DNA of 16,363 bases from NCBI GenBank assembly GCA_051881415.1, contig JBJEPV010000025.1, positions 1-16,363 on the forward strand. The letters are read 5' to 3'. This document shows, piece by piece, positions 6,069 through 13,338 of the stretch (position 1 is its first letter; every line of letters begins with the position of its first letter). The translations under genes and the position numbers were made by a program. The DNA comes from Fimenecus sp051881415 (GTDB lineage: Bacteria; Bacillota; Clostridia; Oscillospirales; Acutalibacteraceae). Under the pieces are notes generated by a model that saw only the letters and a program-made list of their open reading frames with translations, searched no databases and was not told the DNA's origin.

Positions 6069-7246
6069 GTATCTTTTTGCGGGAACAGGATATAGTTCAG
6101 TATACCCGCATTTTGCGCGGCAGATACCTGTTCGGGCGTATCCGCCACCGCAAACAGCGCTTTGGTTTGATAATTTTCCGCCAAACGGTCTTGCAAAAGG
6201 GCGCACGCCGTCGGCACATACTGCTGTGCATCCATGCCCTCAGTATAGGGTACATCGCCGATGACCGTGCCGTCCGACAGGCTCTGTGTACGCATATCCA
6301 CGGCGCTGTATTCGGCGGCACTGTCGAAAATCCCGCCGCCGTACAGAGGCGCACTGCCCGAAAGCGCCGCCGACAGCGGCATATTGACCGCCAGCGGCAC
6401 ATCGCCCGCAACGGCCGCCGCCTGTTCAATAAAATCGTGTAAAATCGCGTTGCGGCTGAAAATGCTTTCCGCTTCGCCCGGGAAATACGCGCGGTCAATA
6501 TAGCGGCTTTCGGGGAACGAAACCCCGTCCAGCAATATCATATCCGCACCGAACGCCACCGCTTCGTTGATTACCTGTAAAAGATAGGTGCGCGCCGTTT
6601 CGGAATACGGGTTGAGCCACGGATTGCCGCCGTTGCGGGCGCTGTCATCCAGCCAAACGGTCACGCCGTCCGCCTCCGTGACCGCCGCGGCCGGCAAATT
6701 CGCCGCCGCAACGGGGTCTTGAAAACAATATACGCGTAAAATGATTTTATAGCCGCCTGCTTTTAAGCGTGCCACGGTATCTGCCGCCGTTGTCACGGGC
6801 GCGGCTGCCGCGCCGATTTCCGCCGCCGTACTGCCGTCCGCGGCGGTACAAAGCTGTCCGCTTGCATCTTTAAAATCCACCAAAACCGCATTTGCCGACT
6901 GCGCGGACAGCGTGCTTTGGAACAAATCAAACGCAATCCCGCCGCCGAGCTCGTCGCCGTTCATATACACCGCCTGCCATTGCGCGGCGGTGCCGTCTGC
7001 CGTGGCGGTGTTGTCGCGCAAGGGGCGCTTAGACAGCATGAACATCACCGACGCGACCGAAAACACGACAAAAAAAGCCAACACCAAGCTAACCGCATAC
7101 AAAATGGTATTGTTGCGCTCTTTTTTGCGGCGCGCGCGGCTTTCGCCGATGGCATATTTCGTGCCCGTGCGCCGCCCCGGATAATTTTTGGAGAACGGAT
7201 AATAACTTTTTTTCCGCGGTTTTACCGTTTTGTTGGTTTGAAACAT
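6065..7246 (-). CDS. Membrane-anchored DUF4015 (putative glycosyl hydrolase-like) protein
   Basis: The 393-residue protein has a strongly basic cytoplasmic N-terminus (1-45), one membrane helix (about 47-71) and an external domain resembling the DUF4015 putative glycosyl hydrolase fold, a TIM-barrel family. Matching landmarks are VLVDFKDASG (121-130), ILRVYCFQDP (169-178), WLNPYSE (210-216) and MILLDGVSFPES (236-247). In typical members the last reads close to FDYVRFP, so the Asp is kept but the surrounding Tyr and Arg are not. Catalysis and substrate are unknown; cell-wall or surface glycan is a guess from topology. It starts 30 nt after the RnfA-like stop, so it is probably the last gene of that operon. 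The ribosome binding site (GAGAAG) is modest. The family call is by motif pattern only. Confidence 0.75.
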   Translation of the reverse strand: MFQTNKTVKPRKKSYYPFSKNYPGRRTGTKYAIGESRARRKKERNNTILYAVSLVLAFFVVFSVASVMFMLSKRPLRDNTATADGTAAQWQAVYMNGDELGGGIAFDLFQSTLSAQSANAVLVDFKDASGQLCTAADGSTAAEIGAAAAPVTTAADTVARLKAGGYKIILRVYCFQDPVAAANLPAAAVTEADGVTVWLDDSARNGGNPWLNPYSETARTYLLQVINEAVAFGADMILLDGVSFPESRYIDRAYFPGEAESIFSRNAILHDFIEQAAAVAGDVPLAVNMPLSAALSGSAPLYGGGIFDSAAEYSAVDMRTQSLSDGTVIGDVPYTEGMDAQQYVPTACALLQDRLAENYQTKALFAVADTPEQVSAAQNAGILNYILFPQKDT

Positions 7247-7276
7247 GGTCTTCTCTTTTCCGACAAGGTTGCAGAT

Positions 7277-7870
7277 TTACACCCCGAGCCCTCTGCCCGT
7301 CAGCCCCGTAAAGGCAAGGGACAAAACGGCGGTATAAATGAAAATTGCGGGCGTGCCTTTAAACGCTTCGGGGATACTTTCGTTTTTGTCAATGGCGCGC
7401 AGGCCGAAATTGATCAGCAACACGGCGATAATGAACGCCGCCCCCGCGCCAAGCCCTGCGCCGATGGCCTCAAACACGCCGAACGCCGCGCGGTAATTGA
7501 TAAACGGCACGGCAAGCACCAGCGTATTAAACGCGGCAATGCCGAGCCGCCGCACGGTGCGCGGTTTGGCTTTGACAACATACAAAACGAACAGCAAGGT
7601 AATCAAATACACCGCCGCAAGCACGCCGACAAAAATCAGCGCGTGCCAAAACACATTTAAGGCGTGTACGGCGGGAATTTGCTCGAATAAAACGCAAATC
7701 AACGACACCGCCGTAGACAGATAAATGATAAAAAAACTCAACGGGTACAGCTGTTTCGGCTTTGCCGCCATACGGATGGCTTCGTCGGCACCGTAACCGC
7801 CCGAAAAAATCAGGTTTTGGAACAGGCAGGCATACATTGCCGCCGAAAATAAACTGCCGAGAATACTCAT
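7277..7870 (-). CDS. rnfA: RnfA-like membrane protein lacking the Fe-S cysteines
   Basis: The 197-residue protein has about six membrane helices and the C-terminal signature of RnfA/NqrE (IPEAFKGTPAIFIYTAVLSL, 166-185). In Rnf and Na+-NQR complexes this subunit pairs with RnfE/NqrD and the two share a [2Fe-2S] cluster held by conserved cysteines in GLCP and TNCAVLG motifs. Here the aligned positions read YGADE (Asp29) and FNTLVLA (Thr116), so neither ligand is visible; the only cysteines are at 15 and 59. The ATG overlaps the preceding stop in ATGA (4 nt), indicating translational coupling, with AGGAGG 11 nt upstream. The family assignment is good, but a role in electron transfer is doubtful. 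Confidence 0.8.
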   Translation of the reverse strand: MSILGSLFSAAMYACLFQNLIFSGGYGADEAIRMAAKPKQLYPLSFFIIYLSTAVSLICVLFEQIPAVHALNVFWHALIFVGVLAAVYLITLLFVLYVVKAKPRTVRRLGIAAFNTLVLAVPFINYRAAFGVFEAIGAGLGAGAAFIIAVLLINFGLRAIDKNESIPEAFKGTPAIFIYTAVLSLAFTGLTGRGLGV

Positions 7871-8898
7871 TCGTCGCTCGCCTCCTGTTCCTCTGCCGAC
7901 GGTGCAGGCTTCGGTTCTGCCGCGGGTGTTTCGGCAGTATCCTGCTGTTTTTGTTTATACAAATCCAACTCCGTCAGCATTTCGTCAAAGTCGGACAAAT
8001 AATCGTCGCGGGGTACACGGCGCGGGCGCGTCGGTGCCGCTTCGCCGTCTGCGGGCGGCGCGTCTGTCTGCAAGGGAGCGGCGTTTGCGTCTCCCTTTGC
8101 CGTTTTTTCCGCTTTCCGTTTTGCCTTCTTCGGCGCGTTTGCTTTTTTCGCCTTTTTCGGCGTTTCGGGCGCATCTTGCCCTGTCGCGTCCGTTTCGTCA
8201 TACGGGTTAAAATCCGCGTCCAAAAGCGATTTCAAACTGCCGATGTGCGACTGCGAAATTTCTTTCATCGAAAACGCCTGTTCAGGGTGCGCGTCGGGCG
8301 ATTTTTTGCGCAAAATGCCCTTGACCGCCGCCGCGAAAAAGCCGAGCAATAAAAACCCGCCGAACGGCATCAAAAAGCCTTTTAACTGTATGGGCAACTC
8401 CAAATCCCAGGAGTACACCGTGCCGCTGCCGAAAATCTCACGCAACAGCCCGACAATCAGCGCGACGAACGCATACCCCGCCGCCGCGGCAACCGCATCC
8501 GCAAAGGTGCTTTTTAAGGTGTTTTTCACCGCAAAGCGTTCACAGTGGAGCGCAACAAGGGAATTGACCGCCAACAGCGGCAAAAAGATGCCCGCCGCGT
8601 TCGCCTCGTTCGGGGTGAAGCGCTCAAAAAACATAAAAAACGGAATGTTGATGCCCACGCCCAACGCGGCGTAAATCACCATACGGAAATGGCTCGGCAC
8701 TTTTTTGAGCGCCAAGCAGGCAAACAGCTCGATAAGCACCAATTCGGCGCACGAGACCGCCGCGAGCATAATCGCCGATTTCAAAGAAACCGCCATCGCC
8801 GCCACGGGCGCCACGCCGACCGCCTCAAACAAAACGGGATTTTTGTAAAGGGCACTGTCGCGCACACTTTGCAAAAAGGATTTTTCGCCGTTACGCAT
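7867..8898 (-). CDS. rnfE: RnfE-like membrane protein with long charged C-terminal tail
   Basis: The 343-residue protein has an RnfE/NqrD-type membrane domain (1-200) followed by a 140-residue hydrophilic tail. Family landmarks are NPVLFEAVGVAP (20-31), a central GIFLPLLAVNS (103-113) and LLREIFGSGT (151-160). The two cluster cysteines expected in GLCP and VNC are Ala30 and Ser113 here. The tail has a Lys/Ala-rich basic stretch (about 248-268), a Pro/Ala-rich stretch, then a predicted amphipathic acidic helix (DDYLSDFDEMLTELDLY, 298-314); ordinary RnfE ends near residue 200. The ATG at 8898 is chosen because GAGGTGG precedes it at a good distance and it overlaps the RnfD-like stop by 8 nt (ATGCGTAA). 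There is thus no room for rnfG, which normally lies between rnfD and rnfE. Confidence 0.82.
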   Translation of the reverse strand: MRNGEKSFLQSVRDSALYKNPVLFEAVGVAPVAAMAVSLKSAIMLAAVSCAELVLIELFACLALKKVPSHFRMVIYAALGVGINIPFFMFFERFTPNEANAAGIFLPLLAVNSLVALHCERFAVKNTLKSTFADAVAAAAGYAFVALIVGLLREIFGSGTVYSWDLELPIQLKGFLMPFGGFLLLGFFAAAVKGILRKKSPDAHPEQAFSMKEISQSHIGSLKSLLDADFNPYDETDATGQDAPETPKKAKKANAPKKAKRKAEKTAKGDANAAPLQTDAPPADGEAAPTRPRRVPRDDYLSDFDEMLTELDLYKQKQQDTAETPAAEPKPAPSAEEQEASDE

Positions 8899-9982
8899 CT
8901 GCGCCACCTCCCTGTTCCTCCAACGCGTTCGCAGACGCATTTTCGGCTTCGTCCGCTTCGCGGCGTTTTCTGCGCGCTTGTTGCCTTGCGCGGTGTTCAA
9001 ACCGCGCCACGGGCAGTTTATCAAACGCCGAGGTCAGCGCATTGCAAAGCAATACGGCAAATACCGCGCCCTCTTCCAATGCACCGAACCGACGGAACAG
9101 CATCGTGATAATCCCCGCCGAAACACCGTAGGCAACCCGCCCCCAAAAGCGTTTGGGCAAAATAGATTCCTCCGGCAGTAAAAACAGCGCCGCAAAAAAC
9201 AGCATGCCGCCCGACAGTTCCATAAAGACCGATTGCAGTCGCCCCGTGGTGATGCGCGGGAACAAAAACGCATAGACCGCCGCGCCGAACAAACAGGATA
9301 TTGCCGCCGTAAAGCCTTTCTGAGAGCGCACCGCCGAAAACAGCAACGCCCCGACAAGCGCAATGACACAGCCCGTGCCCATCGCGCTCGGTGTATTGCC
9401 GATTAAAACATCGATATAATCCGCCGCCGTAACGCCCATCGAGGTACTGCTTTGGAGCATTTGCGTCAGCGAAACGCCCGCGGCAAAGCCCTCACTGCCG
9501 TACACGGCAACCGTCGCGCCGCTTTCGGGCAAAACGGGATAGGAAAATACATAGTCGGGCAGGCACACCGCGACAAACGCCACACCTGCCGCCGCAGGGG
9601 AAAACAGCAGGGTGCGCGCCGTGCCGAACGGCACCTTCACCACGAGAATTGCAAACGAGGTCGCCAAAAGCACAAGCCATATCGGCGCAGACGCCGGCAA
9701 CAGCATTGCGACCGTCACGCCGATAACCGCCGCGGACAAATCCCGCAAAGCAGGCACCTGCCTGAGTACGCGCATACCGATATATTCACAAAGCATGGCC
9801 GTCAAAACGGAAAGTACGGTTAAAAGCACGGCTCTGCCGCCGTAATAGTACCACGCCATCAAGGCGGGGGCGGCGAGCATCAAAAGACGGTTTCGCATAT
9901 AGGTTTGTGTGGTTTTGATTTCCGCCTGCATTTCGGGCGTGAAGACGCGCCCGTCTGCCGGTATTTTCACATCTTTCGGCAA
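8891..9982 (-). CDS. rnfD: RnfD-like membrane protein
   Basis: The 363-residue, roughly ten-helix protein belongs to the NqrB/RnfD family. In Rnf this subunit carries covalently bound FMN on a Thr in a D-x-x-[ST]-G-A-T-P-L motif and takes part in ion translocation. Here an SGAT sequence occurs at 154-157 (LPESGATVAV), but the upstream Asp and the following Pro-Leu are missing. It is followed by about 40 residues before the family's LIGNTPSAMG motif, so flavinylation is uncertain. The C-terminus (about 325-363) is a basic then acidic hydrophilic extension. The start is taken as TTG at 9982, six nt after GAGGTG; a TTG at 10003 is the alternative. It is the first gene of the operon, divergent from the mecA-like gene. 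No convincing sigma-A promoter was found upstream on the minus strand. Confidence 0.8.
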   Translation of the reverse strand: MPKDVKIPADGRVFTPEMQAEIKTTQTYMRNRLLMLAAPALMAWYYYGGRAVLLTVLSVLTAMLCEYIGMRVLRQVPALRDLSAAVIGVTVAMLLPASAPIWLVLLATSFAILVVKVPFGTARTLLFSPAAAGVAFVAVCLPDYVFSYPVLPESGATVAVYGSEGFAAGVSLTQMLQSSTSMGVTAADYIDVLIGNTPSAMGTGCVIALVGALLFSAVRSQKGFTAAISCLFGAAVYAFLFPRITTGRLQSVFMELSGGMLFFAALFLLPEESILPKRFWGRVAYGVSAGIITMLFRRFGALEEGAVFAVLLCNALTSAFDKLPVARFEHRARQQARRKRREADEAENASANALEEQGGGADA

Positions 9983-9988
9983 AAAATC

Positions 9989-9994
9989 CACCTC
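9989..9994 (-). promoter_or_regulatory. Ribosome binding site deciding the RnfD-like start
   Basis: Minus-strand GAGGTG sits 6 nt before TTG at 9982-9980, giving MPKDVKIPADGR. The longer alternative (TTG at 10003) has no comparable site upstream. Confidence 0.6.
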
Positions 9995-10013
9995 GTTTTC
10001 CAATAATTTTGCA

Positions 10014-10042
10014 TTGCCAAAACCCCGTGCGCGTAATAGGAT
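10014..10042 (+). promoter_or_regulatory. Candidate sigma-A promoter of the mecA-like gene
   Basis: TTGCCA (10014-10019), a 17-nt spacer and TAGGAT (10037-10042) match the consensus at 5/6 and 4/6 positions. The transcript would start near 10049, with the CGGAGGG ribosome binding site and the ATG at 10077 following. Confidence 0.45.
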
Positions 10043-10076
10043 GGAAAGAGAAATTCTTTTTTACGGAGGGCAAAAA

Positions 10077-10616
10077 ATGGAATTACATAAAACTTCCGCA
10101 CGCGGACTTTGCGCGCACCTGACAAAGCAGGAGTTGTCCGCTTACAAACTGACCTTTGACGAATTGCACCGTCGGGACGCACGCACCGAAGCCCTCATTC
10201 GCACGGTGTTGACGCGCGCCGAAAAAACGCTCGGGTGGGCACTGCCGCCGCGCGGCAAACTCTTTGTGGACATCTTACCCGCCGCAAACGGCGATACGGT
10301 TTTATTTTTGACCGCGCGACCTGCGCCGACGCGCTACCGCGTGAAAAAACAGCCGTTTACGCTCCTGTGCCGCACCGCTTCGCCCGACGCGCTGCTCGCC
10401 GTTCTTCGCCGCTTGCAAAGTCCGCCGTTTTTGGACGCGGTTTGCCGCCTGTACCGCGACGAAAGCGCCTATTTTCTGCAAGTCTCGTTCCCAGCGGCAA
10501 ACGCGTTACGCACCGGACGCGCGGCGCTCTCGGAATACGGGGAAGTGCTTCTGTGCGATGAACGCACGCAGGCGTATTTACGCGAATACGCCGTGTTTAT
10601 CGGCAAAGCGCCTTAA
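10077..10616 (+). CDS. mecA: MecA-family adaptor protein
   Basis: The 179-residue protein matches the MecA adaptor pattern. MecA proteins deliver substrates such as competence and sporulation regulators to the ClpCP protease and help assemble the ClpC hexamer. The N-terminal domain (1-80) contains LTKQELSAYKLTFDELHRRD and a short strand region ending in VDILPAANGDTVLFLTA. The C-terminal domain (about 95-179) has the family pattern of an Ala/Leu-rich helix, LYRDESAYFLQVSF and a terminal LSEYGE. It is shorter than B. subtilis MecA (218 residues), mainly because the acidic linker between domains is nearly absent. The ATG at 10077 follows GGAGGG at 7 nt; the frame extends further upstream but without a ribosome binding site. 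The stop overlaps the end of convergent rpe by 20 nt. The family call is moderately sure and the substrate unknown. Confidence 0.7.
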   Translation: MELHKTSARGLCAHLTKQELSAYKLTFDELHRRDARTEALIRTVLTRAEKTLGWALPPRGKLFVDILPAANGDTVLFLTARPAPTRYRVKKQPFTLLCRTASPDALLAVLRRLQSPPFLDAVCRLYRDESAYFLQVSFPAANALRTGRAALSEYGEVLLCDERTQAYLREYAVFIGKAP

Positions 10617-11256
10617 ATTCTGCTATCGTTTTCTGCATATCCGCGCTCGAAAACAGCGCGTTGCCCGAAACGAACACATTTGCGCCCGCCTTTGCGGCGA
10701 CGGCAATCGTGTTTGCGCCGATGCCGCCGTCCACCTGCACATCCATATTTTCAATGCCGCGGCGCGCACACTCCTGCCGCAACGCGACGATTTTGGGCAT
10801 CATATCTTCCATAAAGCTCTGCCCGCCGAAGCCCGGTTCCACCGTCATCACCAAAACCATGGAGATTTTGTCAAGATAAGGGTACACCGCTTCAATCGGT
10901 GTGGCGGGTTTGACGGCAATCGCCGCCTTTTTGCCCGACTGCAAAATCAAATCGACCGTTTCGTCGGCGTCGCCGTCGCTTTCGATATGAAAGGTGATGC
11001 TGTCCGCGCCCGCTTTCAGAAAATCGGGAATATACTTTTGCGGGTCTGCAATCATCAAATGCACATCAAACGGCAAATCCGTTGCGTGGCGAATGCATTT
11101 GACAATCGGCGCGCCCAGGGTGATATTCGGCACAAAATGGCCGTCCATCACATCAATATGCACCATATCCGCGCCCGCCGCCGTAATGCGGCGCAGTTCG
11201 GGCTCTAAATTGCCGTAATCGGCGGAAAGAATAGACGGAGAAATTTGTATTTTCAT
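10597..11256 (-). CDS. rpe: Ribulose-phosphate 3-epimerase
   Basis: The enzyme interconverts D-ribulose 5-phosphate and D-xylulose 5-phosphate in the pentose phosphate pathway. The 219-residue TIM barrel has the expected length. Active-site features visible are Ser8 in SPSILSAD, HIDVMDG (33-39) with His33 and Asp35, HLM beginning at His66, EPGFGGQSF and the C-terminal VDGGI with catalytic Asp. The ATG follows AGAGGAAACGAAA. It is the last gene of the proB-proA-unknown-rpe operon, 22 nt after the preceding stop. It converges with the mecA-like gene, sharing 20 nt at the 3' ends, and no terminator was found between them. Confidence 0.97.
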   Translation of the reverse strand: MKIQISPSILSADYGNLEPELRRITAAGADMVHIDVMDGHFVPNITLGAPIVKCIRHATDLPFDVHLMIADPQKYIPDFLKAGADSITFHIESDGDADETVDLILQSGKKAAIAVKPATPIEAVYPYLDKISMVLVMTVEPGFGGQSFMEDMMPKIVALRQECARRGIENMDVQVDGGIGANTIAVAAKAGANVFVSGNALFSSADMQKTIAEFKALCR

Positions 11257-11278
11257 TTTCGTTTCCTCTTTTTTTCGG

Positions 11279-12061
11279 TTATGCAGCCGGTTCGGCTTCG
11301 GTTTGCGCCGCGGTGTCGCTCACGGGCGCGGCGGTTGTGGTTTCGGGGGCGGAAGTCGTCGTTTCGGCCGCTACCGTGGTCGCCGTTTCGGGCGTTGCGG
11401 TATTTTGCAGGGCGCTGATATAGTAACTGCCGTCCTTTTCACGCAAAGTGACTTTCATATATTTGTCAGGCTCGGGTGCAACCATATTGCCCTCGCTGTC
11501 CTGCGCCCATTGGTCGCCGCCGAGATAGGCTACCGTCAGCACAATGGAATTGTTGGTTTTGTCCAAATCCACGACGCGCGGCGTATAGGTCGGCACAATA
11601 CCCGTCAAGGGAATGGTATAGGTCTGCTTGCTCGCGTCATAGGTGAACTCATAGCCGTAGCCCTCCACCGTGCCGTGCGTGGGGCGGATTTCCGTGCCGA
11701 ACAGTTTTTCAAACGACGCGGTGACATCCGCTTCGGGGATAAGCATGCCGCTTTCGCCGTATTCGTATCGGTCGGGCGCAAGGTCGCTTTTTAAAATCGA
11801 CCAAATGGCAATGTCAATGAGTTGTTCGGGGTTGGCGTTGGTAATATCGTCGAACGCGTCGGGGTCATTCATCACCACGGGCGTGAGCATTTTGTTGTAC
11901 TCGTCAAAATTGCGGCTTTTCTGCACGGCATTTTTCGCCGCACCGACGCCCGCCGCAATCACCGTGACCGCGCCGACCAACGCCAGCACCGCAATCAAAA
12001 GCCCCAGCGGGAACGCCCAACGGCGTGCGCCTTTTTTATGTTTTTTCACTTTGTTTGCCAT
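11279..12061 (-). CDS. Membrane-anchored protein of unknown function
   Basis: I do not recognise this 260-residue protein. It has a Lys/Arg-rich cytoplasmic start (1-14), one membrane helix (about 15-38), an extracytoplasmic domain (about 45-220) rich in beta-type sequence, including YGYEFTYDASKQTYTIPLTG, and a Thr/Ala/Glu/Pro low-complexity tail (about 222-260) typical of surface-exposed linkers in Ruminococcaceae. No catalytic motif, lipobox or cysteine is apparent. The ATG at 12061 is chosen because GAGGTG lies 6 nt upstream; the frame has a GTG nine bases earlier inside that site. It follows proA by 10 nt and precedes rpe by 22 nt, so it is co-transcribed with both. Nothing in it suggests a link to proline metabolism. 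Confidence 0.85.
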   Translation of the reverse strand: MANKVKKHKKGARRWAFPLGLLIAVLALVGAVTVIAAGVGAAKNAVQKSRNFDEYNKMLTPVVMNDPDAFDDITNANPEQLIDIAIWSILKSDLAPDRYEYGESGMLIPEADVTASFEKLFGTEIRPTHGTVEGYGYEFTYDASKQTYTIPLTGIVPTYTPRVVDLDKTNNSIVLTVAYLGGDQWAQDSEGNMVAPEPDKYMKVTLREKDGSYYISALQNTATPETATTVAAETTTSAPETTTAAPVSDTAAQTEAEPAA

Positions 12062-12071
12062 GGTATTCACC

Positions 12072-13316
12072 TCATCTTGTCTGCCCGTCGCCGTAGATTT
12101 TATACTTCATGCTCACAAGCTGCGGCAACCCCAGCGGCCCGCGGGCGTGCAGTTTTTGGGTGGAAATGCCGATTTCCGCGCCGAAGCCGAACTCGCCGCC
12201 GTCGGTAAAGCGGGTACTCGCATTATGATATACTGCCGCGGAATCGACTTCGTTTAAAAACCGTTCGGCGGTTTTTGGATTTTCGGTCACAATGCATTCG
12301 CTGTGCCCTGTGGAATAGGTAAAAATGTGTGCAATCGCTTCGTCAAGGGAGTCCACGATTTTTACGGACATTTTGTAGTCTTGATACTCTTTGCCCCAAT
12401 CGGTTTCGTCGGCAGGGGAAATTTCGGGGCAAATGGCACGGGCGCGTTCGTCGCCGCGCAGCTCGACCTGTTTTTCATCTAAGCGCGCCTTGATTTTCGG
12501 CAGGGCTTTTTCTGCGATTGCGCTGTGCAACAGCAAACTTTCCGCCGCGTTGCACACCGACACGCGCGAGGTTTTGGCGTTATACACAATCTCCGCCGCC
12601 ATATCCAAATCGGCGTCTTTGTCAACATAAATATGGCAGTTGCCCACGCCGGTTTCAATGACAGGGACGGACGCATTTTCCACCACGGCGCGGATAAGCC
12701 CCGCCCCGCCGCGGGGAATGAGCACATCGATATACCCGTTCAACTGCATCATCGCCGTTGCGCTCTCACGCGAGGTATCCGCCACCAACTGCACACAGTC
12801 GGCAGGGAGCGCAGACTGTTCCAGAGCGCCACGCATAACCGCAGCAATGGCGGTATTCGAGCAAATGGCCTCTTTGCCGCCGCGCAAAATCACGGCGTTG
12901 CCCGCCTTTAAGCAAAGAGACGCGGCATCGCTTGTCACATTCGGGCGCGCTTCAAAAATCACGCCCACAACGCCCAACGGCACACTGACCTTTTGGATTT
13001 TCAAGCCGTTCGGGCGCACGGTTTCACAAAGCACCGCGCCCACGGGGTCGGGCAGTTCGGCCACGGCGCGTACACCGTCCGCCATACCCGCAATGCGCGC
13101 TTCGGACAGCGCCAAACGGTCGAGCAGCGCGTCGGACATCCCGTTTTTACGCCCGTTTTCCAAATCTTTTTGATTTTCTTCTAATATATATGCGGTGTTT
13201 TGCAATAATGCGTCCGCAATTTTTATGAGCGCTTCGTTTTTTTCGGCGGTGCTCGCCGTCATTAGGGTGCGTTCCGCCGTTTTGGCGCGCCCGCCCAGTT
13301 GTTCTAATACAGTCAT
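12072..13316 (-). CDS. proA: Gamma-glutamyl phosphate reductase (glutamate-5-semialdehyde dehydrogenase)
   Basis: ProA reduces gamma-glutamyl phosphate to glutamate 5-semialdehyde with NADPH, the second step of proline synthesis. At 414 residues it equals the family's usual length. Visible signatures are GVIFEARPNVTSDAASLCLK, the nucleotide-binding region ILRGGKEA, the catalytic Cys in SVCNAAESLL, and the conserved C-terminal FTDGGEFGFGAEIGIST and HARGPLGL. The ATG at 13316 is chosen from family length and position; only a weak GGTG lies upstream, and the frame extends 22 codons further up into the end of proB. It starts 22 nt after the proB stop, consistent with co-transcription and metabolic coupling to ProB. 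Confidence 0.97.
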   Translation of the reverse strand: MTVLEQLGGRAKTAERTLMTASTAEKNEALIKIADALLQNTAYILEENQKDLENGRKNGMSDALLDRLALSEARIAGMADGVRAVAELPDPVGAVLCETVRPNGLKIQKVSVPLGVVGVIFEARPNVTSDAASLCLKAGNAVILRGGKEAICSNTAIAAVMRGALEQSALPADCVQLVADTSRESATAMMQLNGYIDVLIPRGGAGLIRAVVENASVPVIETGVGNCHIYVDKDADLDMAAEIVYNAKTSRVSVCNAAESLLLHSAIAEKALPKIKARLDEKQVELRGDERARAICPEISPADETDWGKEYQDYKMSVKIVDSLDEAIAHIFTYSTGHSECIVTENPKTAERFLNEVDSAAVYHNASTRFTDGGEFGFGAEIGISTQKLHARGPLGLPQLVSMKYKIYGDGQTR

Positions 13317-13338
13317 AGAATTCACCGTAATTTTCAAA

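Noticed and set aside
10004..10076. Promoter for the Rnf-like operon on the minus strand in the divergent intergenic region
   Set aside because: Several TATTAC/AAATTA-like words exist but none with a -35 at 16-18 nt; not supported, although a promoter must exist here or inside the mecA-like gene.
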